From positions 434,001-498,000 of the forward strand of contig NZ_WXEW01000007.1 in the NCBI RefSeq assembly GCF_009901565.1: 64,000 nt of DNA. The letters run 5' to 3'. This document shows positions 36,262 to 45,259 of the stretch, one piece after another. Made by a program: the position numbers and the translations under genes. Below the pieces are notes generated by a model. It ran no database searches, was not told where the DNA came from, and worked only from the letters and a program-made list of their open reading frames with translations. The number at the start of each line of letters is the position of its first letter. Positions within the stretch are counted from its first letter, which is position 1. Origin of the DNA: Herbidospora solisilvae (GTDB lineage: Bacteria; Actinomycetota; Actinomycetes; Streptosporangiales; Streptosporangiaceae).

Positions 36262-37083
36262 TCATAGTTCCGCCAGGTAGGCGGCGGAGGCCTCGTAGGC
36301 GCGGCCCGCGTGGCGGGCGATCCGGGAGGCGTCGCGGTAGCGGAGGTCGGACAGGCCCGGACGGCCTCCGAAGGCGGCCGGCATCACGTGGACCTCGATG
36401 TCGTCGGACAACGAGGCCATCTCCTCGGCGAAACGGTGGCGGCGGGCGATCTCGAAGGCGACCAGGCCGACCTCCCACGGTTTCGCGGGAGGTTCGAGCG
36501 GCCGCTCGATCCGGCCGACGTGCAGGACGAAGATGCGGGTCGCCCCCAGGGCCACCGCGCGGCCGACCGGGATGCTGTGCACCAGCCCCCCGTCGACGAA
36601 GTGCTCACCGTCGATGCGCACCGGCGGCAGCAACCCCGGCACCGCGCACGAGGCGAGCACCGCGTCGGCGAGCGGACCCTCGGTGAACCAGTGGGCGCGG
36701 GCCTTCTGGATCGACGCGGCGACGCACTGGAAGGGCACCTCCAGCTCCTCGAACGTGTCGGGCAGATGGCCCCCCAGCAGGCGGCGCAGCGGGTCGATCG
36801 GGTGGAGGTGGGTGCCGGTCCGGGCCAGGGTGGACAGGCGGGTCATCCACGAACCGGCGAACGCGGTCCGCACGATGTGGGTGCTCCACAACTCGCTGAG
36901 CCGGTCGACGGCGTCGGCGGGGTGGGCGGCCAGCACGACCCCGTTCAGCGCCCCCACCGAGGTGCCGACGATCAGGTCGGGCTTGATCCCGGCTTCGGCG
37001 AGGGCACGCAGCATGCCGACCTCGTGGGCGCCGAGCACCCCGCCGCCACCGAGCACGAACGCCGTCTGGTTCACGTCTTCCAA
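36262..37083 (-). CDS. Patatin-like phospholipase family protein
   Basis: 273-aa serine lipid hydrolase (RssA-like). Oxyanion motif VLGGGGVLGAHEVGML, nucleophile Ser in GTSVGALNG, catalytic Asp in FVDGGLVHSIP. Cytoplasmic, no signal peptide. The start is TTG at 37083 or GTG at 37074 (GGAAG close upstream). It lies 6 nt after the quinone oxidoreductase gene and before an acyltransferase, suggesting phospholipid turnover and re-acylation. Confidence 0.88.
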   Translation of the reverse strand: MEDVNQTAFVLGGGGVLGAHEVGMLRALAEAGIKPDLIVGTSVGALNGVVLAAHPADAVDRLSELWSTHIVRTAFAGSWMTRLSTLARTGTHLHPIDPLRRLLGGHLPDTFEELEVPFQCVAASIQKARAHWFTEGPLADAVLASCAVPGLLPPVRIDGEHFVDGGLVHSIPVGRAVALGATRIFVLHVGRIERPLEPPAKPWEVGLVAFEIARRHRFAEEMASLSDDIEVHVMPAAFGGRPGLSDLRYRDASRIARHAGRAYEASAAYLAEL

Positions 37084-37089
37084 CCTAGG

Positions 37090-38037
37090 TCAGGGGATGA
37101 GGAGCAATTTCCCGGTCGTCCGGCGGCCTTCCAGGTCGTCGTGGGCCCGGCGGGCCTCGGCCAGGGGGTAGCGGCCGTAGACCGCCACGTCGAGCGAGCC
37201 GTCGGCGACCCAGCCCAGCACGTCGCCGGCCCGTTCGAGCAGCTCGGCGCGGGTGGTCACGTAGTGGCCCAGGGTCGGGCGGGTGAGGAACAACGAGCCG
37301 GCCGCGTTCAGGCGCTGGGGGTCGAACGGCGGGACCGGGCCGCTGGCGGCGCCGTAGAGGGCCAGCAGGCCCCGGGGGCGCAGGGCCGCCAGGGAGTCTT
37401 CGAAGGTGGCGGCGCCGACGCCGTCGTACACGACATGACAACGTTTGCGGACGTTCGCGGCCACGTCGCCGTAGCGGAGCACCTCGTCGGCGCCGGCCCC
37501 GCGGGCGAGCTTCTCCTTGGCGCCGGAGGAGACGGTGGCGATCACGTGGGCGCCGCGCATCTTGGCCATCTGGGTGAGCAGCAGGCCCATGCCGCCGGCG
37601 GCGGCGTGGATCAGCACGACGTCGCCCTCGCGCACGTCGTGGGTCGAGCGGGTCAGGTAGTGGGCCGTCATGCCCTGGAGCAGCACCGCCGCCGCCAGGT
37701 CGAGGCCGAGCGCGTCGGGGACCGGCACCAGCCGGTCGGCCGGGACGATCTGCTTCTCGGCGTAGCTGCCGACGACGTTGGCCCAGGCCACCCGGTCGCC
37801 CACGGCCACCTGGGTGACGCCGGGGCCGGTGGCGCAGACCGTGCCGGCGCCCTCGGAGCCCGGGACGAACGGGGTCGGGAGAGGGTAGCGGCCCTCGCGG
37901 TGGTAGACGTCGATGAAGTTGACGCCGCTCGCGGCGACCTCGACCAGCGCCTCGCCCTCCCCGGGCACGGGGTCGGGCACCTCCGCGTAATCGAGAGCCG
38001 ATGAACCGCCTGGCGTGGTGACGATGATCGCTCGCAT
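37090..38037 (-). CDS. Quinone oxidoreductase (zeta-crystallin/QOR-like MDR)
   Basis: 315-aa zinc-free medium-chain reductase, NADPH-dependent. GROES-like N-domain with VEVAASGVNFIDVYHREGRYP and FVPGSEGAGTV; Rossmann motif HAAAGGMGLLLTQMAKMRGA; C-terminal GKLLLIP. It lacks the structural-zinc Cys cluster, as expected of QOR. It is the second gene of the kinase-QOR-patatin-acyltransferase run. Confidence 0.9.
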   Translation of the reverse strand: MRAIIVTTPGGSSALDYAEVPDPVPGEGEALVEVAASGVNFIDVYHREGRYPLPTPFVPGSEGAGTVCATGPGVTQVAVGDRVAWANVVGSYAEKQIVPADRLVPVPDALGLDLAAAVLLQGMTAHYLTRSTHDVREGDVVLIHAAAGGMGLLLTQMAKMRGAHVIATVSSGAKEKLARGAGADEVLRYGDVAANVRKRCHVVYDGVGAATFEDSLAALRPRGLLALYGAASGPVPPFDPQRLNAAGSLFLTRPTLGHYVTTRAELLERAGDVLGWVADGSLDVAVYGRYPLAEARRAHDDLEGRRTTGKLLLIP

Positions 38038-38047
38038 GGGGCCTGTC

Positions 38048-39661
38048 CTACCCGTCCAGTTGTCCTCTGAGCACGAAGTTGTCGAAGGCCAGCCGCACCG
38101 ACGACTCCCCGTCCGGCTGGACCCGGCCCAGGACGCCGACGTCGCCGGTGGGCAGGCCGTTGGTGTCGGTGGCCGACAACACCGGGTTGCCGTTCACCCA
38201 CATCTGCAGCGCGACCGACCTACCCTCGCCGGGCTCGCAGGAGACGTACAGATTGAGCTTGTCGGTCAGTCCCTCGACGGCGCCGCTGGCGACGATCCCG
38301 CCGGAGCCCCCGGCGACGCGGCGGATGCGGGCCTCGCCGGAGCTGGTCAGCAGGAACTCGTAGCGGTTGTCCTTGTAGTTGTCCTTGGACGCGCGGCAGA
38401 AGAGGCCGTATTCGCCGCTGCCGACCAGGTCGGCGGTCTGGATGTCGGCGCCGATGAGCAGGTTCGCCGGGGTGACCGGGGTCGGCGAAGGGCCGGGGGT
38501 CGGCTCCTGCTCGGCGACGAACGGGATCGGCGCGGGGGTCACGTTCTCGGGGTTCTCGGAGTTCAGGTCGACCGCGTAGGTGCCCTGCGGGGTGTAGCCG
38601 TAGCCGTAACCCGACTCGGGGTCGTAGGTGCCGGGCCAGTCGCCGTTGGTGGTGAAGTCCTCCTGGTAGAGGGTGGCCAGGTTCACCGGCGGGCCGCCCG
38701 GCCCGGCCAGGGCGCGCACCCCGATGACGCCGGCCGTCACCGCGACCGCCGCCGCGATCGCGACCCCGGCGACCAGGCGGCTGCGGTTGACCGGGCGGCG
38801 GCGCAGCGGCGCGCTCTGCTTCCAGGTCTGGGCCACCGTGTGCTGGGCGATCTCCGGGGTGACCCGGCCGACCATGTTGTCGAGGAGCTGCTGCGCGGAC
38901 GGGCGGTTGGCCGGGTCCTTGTCGAGCGCGGCCCGCACGAGCTGGCGCATCTGCGGTTCCAGGTTGTCGAGCACCGGCTCGGAGTTGAGCACCTGGAAGA
39001 TCACGGCGGGCAGCGCCTCGCCGTTGAACGGGGCCCGCCCGCTGGCCGCGAACGCCACCAGGCAGCCCCACGAGAACACGTCGCACGCGGGCGAGATCGC
39101 CTCGCCGCGCAGCACCTCGGGCGCCATGTAACGGGGGGTGCCGACGAGCTCGCCGGTGTGGGTGACCCCGCCGAACGTGTCGAGCGCGCGGGCGATGCCG
39201 AAGTCGATCACGCGGGGGCCGACAGGGGACAGCAGCACGTTGGAGGGCTTGAGGTCGCGGTGGACGATGCCGGCGGCGTGGATGGCGGTGAGGGCGGTGG
39301 CCACGCCGACCGCCAGGGCCTCCAGGCTCGAGCCGGTCAGCGGCCCCGACGTCTCCACGGCCTGTTCGAGGTTGGGGCCCTCGACGTATTCGGTGACGAC
39401 GTAGAGCTGCTCGCCGTCGAGGTCGGCGGCGAGCACGGCGGCGGTGCAGAAGCGGCGTACCCGCTGGGCCGACTCGGCCTCGCGGCGGAACCTCACCCGG
39501 AAGTTCTCGTTCTGGCTGTACTCGGTGTTGATCACCTTCACGGCGACCTTCCGGCCCGACTCGTCCTGGCCGAGGTAGACGGTGCCCATGCCGCCCCGGC
39601 CGAGACGGCCGGTGATGCGATAGGGCCCTATCTGCTGAGGTTCGTTCGCCACGACGACCAA
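38048..39661 (-). CDS. Membrane Ser/Thr protein kinase with extracellular jelly-roll-like domain
   Basis: Eukaryotic-like kinase, 537 aa. Gly loop GRLGRGGMGTVY (21-26), ATP Lys42 in VAVKV, HRDLKPSNV (134-136), DFG (153-155) and GTPRYMAPE. A transmembrane helix at about 296-318 and a Pro/Thr-rich stretch lead to an outside domain of about 210 residues (DFTTNGDWPGTYDPESGYGYG to LAFDNFVLRG) that looks like a concanavalin/LamG-type sensor, not PASTA repeats. The start is TTG 39661 or GTG 39652. It heads an operon of lipid/redox enzymes that may be its substrates. Confidence 0.92.
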   Translation of the reverse strand: MVVVANEPQQIGPYRITGRLGRGGMGTVYLGQDESGRKVAVKVINTEYSQNENFRVRFRREAESAQRVRRFCTAAVLAADLDGEQLYVVTEYVEGPNLEQAVETSGPLTGSSLEALAVGVATALTAIHAAGIVHRDLKPSNVLLSPVGPRVIDFGIARALDTFGGVTHTGELVGTPRYMAPEVLRGEAISPACDVFSWGCLVAFAASGRAPFNGEALPAVIFQVLNSEPVLDNLEPQMRQLVRAALDKDPANRPSAQQLLDNMVGRVTPEIAQHTVAQTWKQSAPLRRRPVNRSRLVAGVAIAAAVAVTAGVIGVRALAGPGGPPVNLATLYQEDFTTNGDWPGTYDPESGYGYGYTPQGTYAVDLNSENPENVTPAPIPFVAEQEPTPGPSPTPVTPANLLIGADIQTADLVGSGEYGLFCRASKDNYKDNRYEFLLTSSGEARIRRVAGGSGGIVASGAVEGLTDKLNLYVSCEPGEGRSVALQMWVNGNPVLSATDTNGLPTGDVGVLGRVQPDGESSVRLAFDNFVLRGQLDG

Positions 39662-39707
39662 CCGTACAGAAACCAGCGGAAATGAACTACGTCATACCCT
39701 GACGTTC

Positions 39708-39741
39708 GAACTTGCGTTCAACGTGCTGAGAACATATGTTC
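39708..39741 (+). promoter_or_regulatory. Two LexA-type SOS boxes overlapping a promoter
   Basis: GAACTTGCGTTC (39708-39719) and GAACATATGTTC (39730-39741) both match GAAC-N4-GTTC, the core of the actinobacterial LexA box; centres are 22 bp apart, two helical turns. A possible promoter, TTGCGT (39712-39717) and TATGTT (39735-39740) with a 17-nt spacer, is covered by both boxes. The operon start (GTG 39812) is 70 nt downstream. Confidence 0.85.
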
Positions 39742-39811
39742 GATACAGCACCGCCCGCCCCTTCCCCCGGGTGGCGATCACAGGCAACTGGGAGCCATCG
39801 GGAGAAGGTCC

Positions 39812-40066
39812 GTGAGCAGACTGTATGGCGATCCGATCGAGGTGTGGGTCCGAGACGGCCGGCCCGTCAGGTTCGTCTGGCGTGACCGGCTCTATGTGGT
39901 CCGGCAGATCCTCGACCACTGGGTGGTGGCCCGGGAATGGTGGAAGACCTCCGCCGCCGACCCCGGCGAACGCCGCTTCTGGCGGGTGGAGGCGCAGTCG
40001 GGCACTTACGAGCTGCGCTACGACACCGCCACCGACGCGTGGCTGCTGCTGCGGGCGTGGGATTGA
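39812..40066 (+). CDS. DUF6504 family protein, 84 aa
   Basis: Small Trp-rich protein, MSRLYGDPIEVWVRDGRPVRF with DRLYVVRQILDHWVVAREWW and FWRVEAQSGTYELRYD, of the kind found beside mutagenic polymerase genes in actinobacteria. GTG 39812 has GGGAGAAGG just upstream. It shares one base with the dnaE2 start (TGATG) and lies under the two LexA boxes. Function unknown; a mutasome accessory role is inferred from context. Confidence 0.8.
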   Translation: MSRLYGDPIEVWVRDGRPVRFVWRDRLYVVRQILDHWVVAREWWKTSAADPGERRFWRVEAQSGTYELRYDTATDAWLLLRAWD

Positions 40067-43000
40067 TGGGACCGTTCCAGCACCTCCACGTCGCCTCCGC
40101 CTATTCGTTGCGGTACGGCTCCGCCTTCCCGCAGGCCCTGGTGAGAAGGGCCGTCGAGCACGGCATGGACGCCCTCGCGCTGACCGACCGCGACGGCCTC
40201 TACGGCGCGATCAAGCACGTGAGGGCCTGTCACGAGGCCGGCATCGGCGCGGTCGTCGGCGTCGACCTCGCCCTGTCCGGCTCAGGGTCCGGCGAGGACG
40301 ACCGGATCGTGGTCCTGGCCAGGCGCGACGGCTGGGCCGACCTGTGCCGCCTGGTCACCGCCGCCCACTACGCGGGCGAACGCGGCACGCCCCGGGTCAC
40401 CATGGACCTCGTCGGCCGCCACGCCGCCGACGGCCGCCTGATCGTGCTGCTCGGCCCGCGTTCGGAGGTCGGCCGCGCGGTCGCCGCCCGCCGCGACCAG
40501 CAGGCCCGTGACCTGCTGCAACGCTGGCGCGCGGCAGTGCCGGGCACGGCCGTGGAGATCGTCGACCTCTACGGCTACCGCGACGTCAACACCGCCACCC
40601 ACCTGCTCGCCCTGGCCGACTCCCTCGGCCTGCCCGCGATCCTCACCAACGCGGTCAGGCACCTCGACCCGGCCGACTACCAGGTGGGCAACGTGCTCGA
40701 CGCGGCCAGGAAGCTCGTCCCGCTGCACGGACGGCACGTGGAGTCGTCGTCGCACGCCTACCTGAAGAACGCCGAGGAGATGGGCCGCGTCGCCCTGCGC
40801 GTGTGCGGCGGCGACCGGGCGCGGGCGACCCGGCTGCTCGGCGTGACCCGCCGGGCGGCCGAGGCGTGCGTGCTCGACCCGGTCGAGATCGTGCCGCTGA
40901 TCGACGAGGCCGACCCCCGGCTGCACCTCCCGGAGATCGGGAGCGACCCCGTCCCGCTGCTGCGCCACCGCTGCGAGGACGGCCTGCTCGACCGGGGCCT
41001 CGGCCGGTCGCGGGAGGCGCGCGACCGCCTGGCCGCCGAACTGGCGATCATCGAGAAGAAGCGCCTGTCGGGCTACTTCGTCGCGGTCGCCGGGATCACC
41101 GACATGATCCGCGGCATGGGCGTGCGCTGCGCGATCCGGGGCTCGGGCGCGGGCAGCCTGGTCAACTACCTGATCAAGATCGGCGAGGTCAACCCGCTCG
41201 ACCACGGCCTGCTGATGGAGCGTTTCCTGTCCGAGGGCCGCGTCGGGCTGCCCGACATCGACGTCGACGTCGAGTCGGCCCGCCGCCTCGACTGCTACCG
41301 GGCCATCCTCGACCGGTACGGGGAGTCGCGCGTCGCCTGCGTGTCGATGATGGAGACCTACCGGGCCCGCAGCGCCATCCGCGACGTGGGGGCCGCGATG
41401 GGCCTGCCGCCCCACGAGATCGACGCCATCGCCAAGGCGTTCCCGCACGTGCGCGCCAAGCAGATCCGGGCCGCCCTCGACGACCTGCCCGAACTGCGCG
41501 ACAGCGGCCTCAACGACCGGGCGCTGGAGACGGTCTTCCGGCTGGCCGAACGCCTCGACGGCCTGCCCCGGCACATCGCCCTCCACCCGTGCGGCGTGCT
41601 GGTCGGGAACATGGGCCTGCGGGGCCGCACCCCGGTCGAACGCAGCCTGCTGGAGTTCCCCATGTCGCAGTTCGACAAGGACGACGTCGAGGACGCCGGC
41701 CTGCTGAAGCTCGACGTCCTGGGAGTGCGGATGCAGTCGGCGATGGCCTACGCGCTCACCGAGATCAAGCGGGTCGACGGGGTCGACGTGGCCCTCGACG
41801 AGGTCCCGCACGACGACGCGGCGACCTACGACATGGTGCGCGAGAGCCGCACCATCGGCTGCTTCCAGATCGAGTCGCCCGGCCAGCGCGAACTCGTCGC
41901 CAAGCTCGAACCCCGCACCATGCACGACCTGATCGTCGACATCTCGTTGTTCCGCCCCGGCCCGGTCAACTCCGACATGGTGACCCCCTACCTGGAGTCG
42001 CGGCACGGCTTCCGCCAGGCCCTCTACCCCCACGCGGAGCTGCGCCCGGCGCTGGCCGAGACCAACGGCGTGGTGGTCTTCCACGAACAGGTCCTGAGGG
42101 TCGTCGACGTCATGACCGGCTGCGGCCTGTCGGAGGCCGAGAGGATCCGCCGCTCGTTGTCGTCTCCCGACGGCCGCGCCCGGGTCCGGGCCTGGTGGGA
42201 GATGAACGTGCGCCCCGAGTTCGACGCCGCGACGGTCGAGGCCACCTGGCGCGTCCTCGACGCGTTCGGCGCCTTCGGCTTCTGCAAGGCCCACGCGGCG
42301 GCCTTCGCCCTGCCGACCTACCAGTCGGCCTGGCTGAAACGCCACCACACGGCCGCCTTCTTCGCCGGCGTCCTCACCCACGAACCGGGCATGTACCCCA
42401 ACCGCGTCATCCTCGACGAAGCCCGCCAGTGCGGCGTGGAGGTCCTCCCCCTGGACGTCAACCGCTCCGCCCGCGACTGGCGCGTGGAGAAACTCGGCCC
42501 GGCGGCCGGCGACCCGCCGCTCTTCGGCCGGGGCTACGGCCTGCGTGTCCCCTTCTCCGCCATCAAGGGCATCAGCGAGGCCGAGGTCGACCGCATGATC
42601 GCCGGCCAGCCGTACGTGTCGATGGCCGACTTCTGGGAGCGCGCCCGCCCCTCCCGCCCGGTCGCCGAGCACGTCATCGAGGTCGGCGGCCTGGACGCCC
42701 TCCACGGCCTGCGCCCGGGAGAACCCCGCTGGCGCCCCGGCCGCCTGACCCGCCGCGACCTCATGGCGCAGGTGGGCGCCCTCGACCGGGCGGGCGGCCA
42801 GGGCTCGGGCCAGCTGCCGATGGGCTTCGCCGACCACGTGGTGCCCGGCGAACTCCCGGAGATGAGCGAGGCGGAGGCGGTCGAGGCGGAACTGAGCGTC
42901 CTCGGCATGGACGTGACCCGCCACGTGATCGCCTTCCACGACGACCTCCTCGACGCCCTGGGCGTGGTCCGAGCCCGCGACCTGCTGAAACAGCGCAACG

Positions 43001-43458
43001 GCGCGGAGATCCTGGTCGCCGGGGTGAAGGTGGCCACCCAGACCCCGGCGGTCCGGTCGGGCCAGCGGGTCATCTTCACGACCCTCGACGACTCGACGGG
43101 CCCGATCGACCTGACGTTCTTCGAGTCGGTCCAGGCCCACACGGCGGCGACGGTGTTCGGCTCGTGGCTGATGGTGGCGCGGGGGGTGATCCGGCGGACC
43201 GGCCGCCGGGGCGTCTCCATGCGGGCGCTGCACGCGTGGAACCTGCCGGACCTCGACCGGGTGTGGCGGACCAGAGGCATCGAGGCGGTCAGGGAGATCC
43301 TGGCCGACCGGCCGGAGGAGGGCCGCGGGGCCGTCGGCGGAAAGAAGATCACCTACGAGAACGGGTACGAACTGTCGCCCTACGCCGACCTGGGGGTCAA
43401 GGAGCCACAACGGGTGTTGTGGCACGCCAGCATGGGCAGCTCGGGCAAGGTCGCCTGA
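40066..43458 (+). CDS. dnaE2: Error-prone DNA polymerase III alpha subunit DnaE2
   Basis: C-family polymerase for translesion/mutagenic synthesis under SOS. 1130 aa: PHP domain (1-about 270), polymerase palm with IRGSGAGSLVNY, catalytic D397 and D399 in LPDIDVD and D550 in LLKLDVLG, fingers with FRPGPVNSDMVTPYLE, HhH region (about 800-880), and C-terminal OB-fold (about 975-1060). In the PHP motif the expected HxHS reads HLHVAS, losing one metal-binding His. The C-terminal YENGYELSPYADLG tail is usual for DnaE2. Induction by LexA release is expected. Confidence 0.94.
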   Translation: MGPFQHLHVASAYSLRYGSAFPQALVRRAVEHGMDALALTDRDGLYGAIKHVRACHEAGIGAVVGVDLALSGSGSGEDDRIVVLARRDGWADLCRLVTAAHYAGERGTPRVTMDLVGRHAADGRLIVLLGPRSEVGRAVAARRDQQARDLLQRWRAAVPGTAVEIVDLYGYRDVNTATHLLALADSLGLPAILTNAVRHLDPADYQVGNVLDAARKLVPLHGRHVESSSHAYLKNAEEMGRVALRVCGGDRARATRLLGVTRRAAEACVLDPVEIVPLIDEADPRLHLPEIGSDPVPLLRHRCEDGLLDRGLGRSREARDRLAAELAIIEKKRLSGYFVAVAGITDMIRGMGVRCAIRGSGAGSLVNYLIKIGEVNPLDHGLLMERFLSEGRVGLPDIDVDVESARRLDCYRAILDRYGESRVACVSMMETYRARSAIRDVGAAMGLPPHEIDAIAKAFPHVRAKQIRAALDDLPELRDSGLNDRALETVFRLAERLDGLPRHIALHPCGVLVGNMGLRGRTPVERSLLEFPMSQFDKDDVEDAGLLKLDVLGVRMQSAMAYALTEIKRVDGVDVALDEVPHDDAATYDMVRESRTIGCFQIESPGQRELVAKLEPRTMHDLIVDISLFRPGPVNSDMVTPYLESRHGFRQALYPHAELRPALAETNGVVVFHEQVLRVVDVMTGCGLSEAERIRRSLSSPDGRARVRAWWEMNVRPEFDAATVEATWRVLDAFGAFGFCKAHAAAFALPTYQSAWLKRHHTAAFFAGVLTHEPGMYPNRVILDEARQCGVEVLPLDVNRSARDWRVEKLGPAAGDPPLFGRGYGLRVPFSAIKGISEAEVDRMIAGQPYVSMADFWERARPSRPVAEHVIEVGGLDALHGLRPGEPRWRPGRLTRRDLMAQVGALDRAGGQGSGQLPMGFADHVVPGELPEMSEAEAVEAELSVLGMDVTRHVIAFHDDLLDALGVVRARDLLKQRNGAEILVAGVKVATQTPAVRSGQRVIFTTLDDSTGPIDLTFFESVQAHTAATVFGSWLMVARGVIRRTGRRGVSMRALHAWNLPDLDRVWRTRGIEAVREILADRPEEGRGAVGGKKITYENGYELSPYADLGVKEPQRVLWHASMGSSGKVA

Positions 43459-43548
43459 TCTTTTCTGTAGCCGTCTGCCTACTTTCCGCACATGCCGGGC
43501 AAAGGCTGCATTACTCTGCTGCGGTCACCGGGGTGCGAGAGGTAGGAC

Positions 43549-44337
43549 GTGGTGGTCGATCAGCGGAGCTGGGCGGGCCTGCTTCATGGTCGCCACGACG
43601 ATTTCGAGACCCTCTCGGTGAAAGCCGTCGTCGGCTCCGGAAACGCCTCCTTCGCCGGCCCTTTCGAGGTCGTCGCTTCGGACAACCGCCGATACTTCGT
43701 CAAATGTCTCGGCGGCTGTCCTCCCCATGCTCAGGCCACGATCGCCATTGAACATGTCGTCTCGAAGGTCGGGCGGCTCATCGACGCACCGGTGTGCGAC
43801 ACCAGCCTGATCAGGATTCCCGAGGAACTCGCCGGGTGGCCGATGGCCTTCGGAAAGCTCCAGCCCGGCATCGCGCACGCGAGTGTGGCTCTCGGCCATG
43901 CCATCGAGTGCCGGCAAACCCTGTCGGACCGGGCGAAGGATGACAACACCCGTCGTCACGTGGGCGTCTACGCCCTCTGGGACTGGTGCTTCGGCGACGA
44001 TCCCCAGTGGCTTCACGACCTCGATCACGATCACAGTTGCTACAGCCATGACCACGGTCTCTATCTGCCGCCCAACGATGGAACGATCCGTAGTCGCTAT
44101 CTCGTCGAAGCCGTGAACGAGCCGAACCTGCTCCCGGATCCTCCTGACGGTCTGGATCCGGAAGCGGTCGAAAGGGTAGCAACTGCACTAGACGCAATAA
44201 GTCGCGATGCTCTCGTCACCGTTCTCTGTGGCGTGCCAGCATCGTGGCCAGTAAACGACAACGATCTGGAGACACTCGGCTGGTTCCTCGAACACAGGGC
44301 GCCGGCCGTCGCCGATCGCATTCGCAGGCTGATCTGA
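43549..44337 (+). CDS. HipA-like kinase domain protein
   Basis: 262-aa kinase-fold protein of the HipA_2 type. Possible Gly-rich loop VVGSGNASFAG (about 28-37), ATP Lys in RYFVKCLGG (K52), helix TIAIEHVVSKVGRLIDAPV, catalytic area GVYALWDWCFGDDPQWLHD and the metal motif SHDHGLYLP (168-170). It is not preceded by an HTH antitoxin gene as in hipBA; instead a DUF3037 gene follows, 13 nt away. GTG 43549 has AGGTAGG upstream. Codon use is visibly less G/C-biased at third positions than in dnaE2, suggesting transfer. Substrate unknown. Confidence 0.8.
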   Translation: MVVDQRSWAGLLHGRHDDFETLSVKAVVGSGNASFAGPFEVVASDNRRYFVKCLGGCPPHAQATIAIEHVVSKVGRLIDAPVCDTSLIRIPEELAGWPMAFGKLQPGIAHASVALGHAIECRQTLSDRAKDDNTRRHVGVYALWDWCFGDDPQWLHDLDHDHSCYSHDHGLYLPPNDGTIRSRYLVEAVNEPNLLPDPPDGLDPEAVERVATALDAISRDALVTVLCGVPASWPVNDNDLETLGWFLEHRAPAVADRIRRLI

Positions 44338-44350
44338 GGAGGTGGGTCCA

Positions 44351-45232
44351 ATGAGTCGCTACGTCTACTCGATTGTGCGCTGTCTCCCCGATCCGCGCAC
44401 CGGCGAATTCGTGAACGTGGCCGCCGTCGCAGGCGATCCCGTCGCCGGAGACTGGTCATACCGTCAGCTGAGCAACCTGGAGCGGGCCCAGCGGTTCGCC
44501 GGACGCACGGCTCTCGAACAGGTTCTGGGGTCTCTGCTCGACCTGGACGAGCAGATCCACCGGCACCGGGAGAGCCTGCTCGCGGATCACGGCCAATTGA
44601 TCCCCGACGACTGGCTGGACCGGCTTCACCGCGATCACCGCAATGTCATGCAGTTCAGTCCTCCGGCGCCGATACTGGCCGACAGTGCGGAAGACGCGCT
44701 GGCCGTGATCTTCGATCACATGCTGATCGATCCGGTAGCGCCCGCCCGCCCGCCCTCGACCACCCGCTACGAGCTGCAACGCACCATGCGGCAGGCGTTT
44801 CATCGTGCGGAGATCCCAGAGGACTTCGTCCGTTCCCGCGTTCAAATCTATGTCGGGGAGAAGCTGCACTCCCCGGTCGACTTCGCCATCGCCAACGGGC
44901 GCGTCGTCCAGTTGAGCCAGGCGTGGTCGTTCCGTCTCGCACAGGTCGACGAGGTGCCGCTCAAGGTCATGGCCTGGGGATACGCGCTCCAGCGTCTCCG
45001 TAGCGGAGACGACGCGAAAGTGGTCGACGCCGCCGGACGCGTCAGTGAGATCAGCCGGAACGTCGACCTGCAGGTCATGATCGCCCCGCCGGAGACGAAC
45101 GAGCAGGTCGCCGCTTTCGAGGAGGCGCAGCAGGTGTTCAAGGACGTCGACGCGGAGGTGCGCCTACCGGCCGCGGTGGACGACCTCGGTTCCAGAGCCG
45201 CTGAACTGGCCCGCACACTCCATCGTTTCTGA
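44351..45232 (+). CDS. DUF3037 domain protein
   Basis: 293-aa protein. The N-terminal domain (1-about 120) has the DUF3037 pattern SRYVYSIVRCLPDPRTGEFVNVAAVAGDP; the C-terminal half (about 130-290) is a separate alpha/beta region with YVGEKLHSPVDFAIANGRVVQLSQAWSF. ATG 44351 is set by GAGGAGG, which overlaps the stop of the HipA-like gene, so the two are translated from one message. Function unknown; likely the dedicated partner (substrate, antitoxin or effector) of the kinase. Confidence 0.8.
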   Translation: MSRYVYSIVRCLPDPRTGEFVNVAAVAGDPVAGDWSYRQLSNLERAQRFAGRTALEQVLGSLLDLDEQIHRHRESLLADHGQLIPDDWLDRLHRDHRNVMQFSPPAPILADSAEDALAVIFDHMLIDPVAPARPPSTTRYELQRTMRQAFHRAEIPEDFVRSRVQIYVGEKLHSPVDFAIANGRVVQLSQAWSFRLAQVDEVPLKVMAWGYALQRLRSGDDAKVVDAAGRVSEISRNVDLQVMIAPPETNEQVAAFEEAQQVFKDVDAEVRLPAAVDDLGSRAAELARTLHRF

Positions 45233-45259
45233 ACAGGCCGACCGCGCGATCTGAGCGGG

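Noticed and set aside
40282-43491. 1069-codon open frame opposite dnaE2
   Set aside because: Shadow frame antisense to a full DnaE2 with all catalytic residues.
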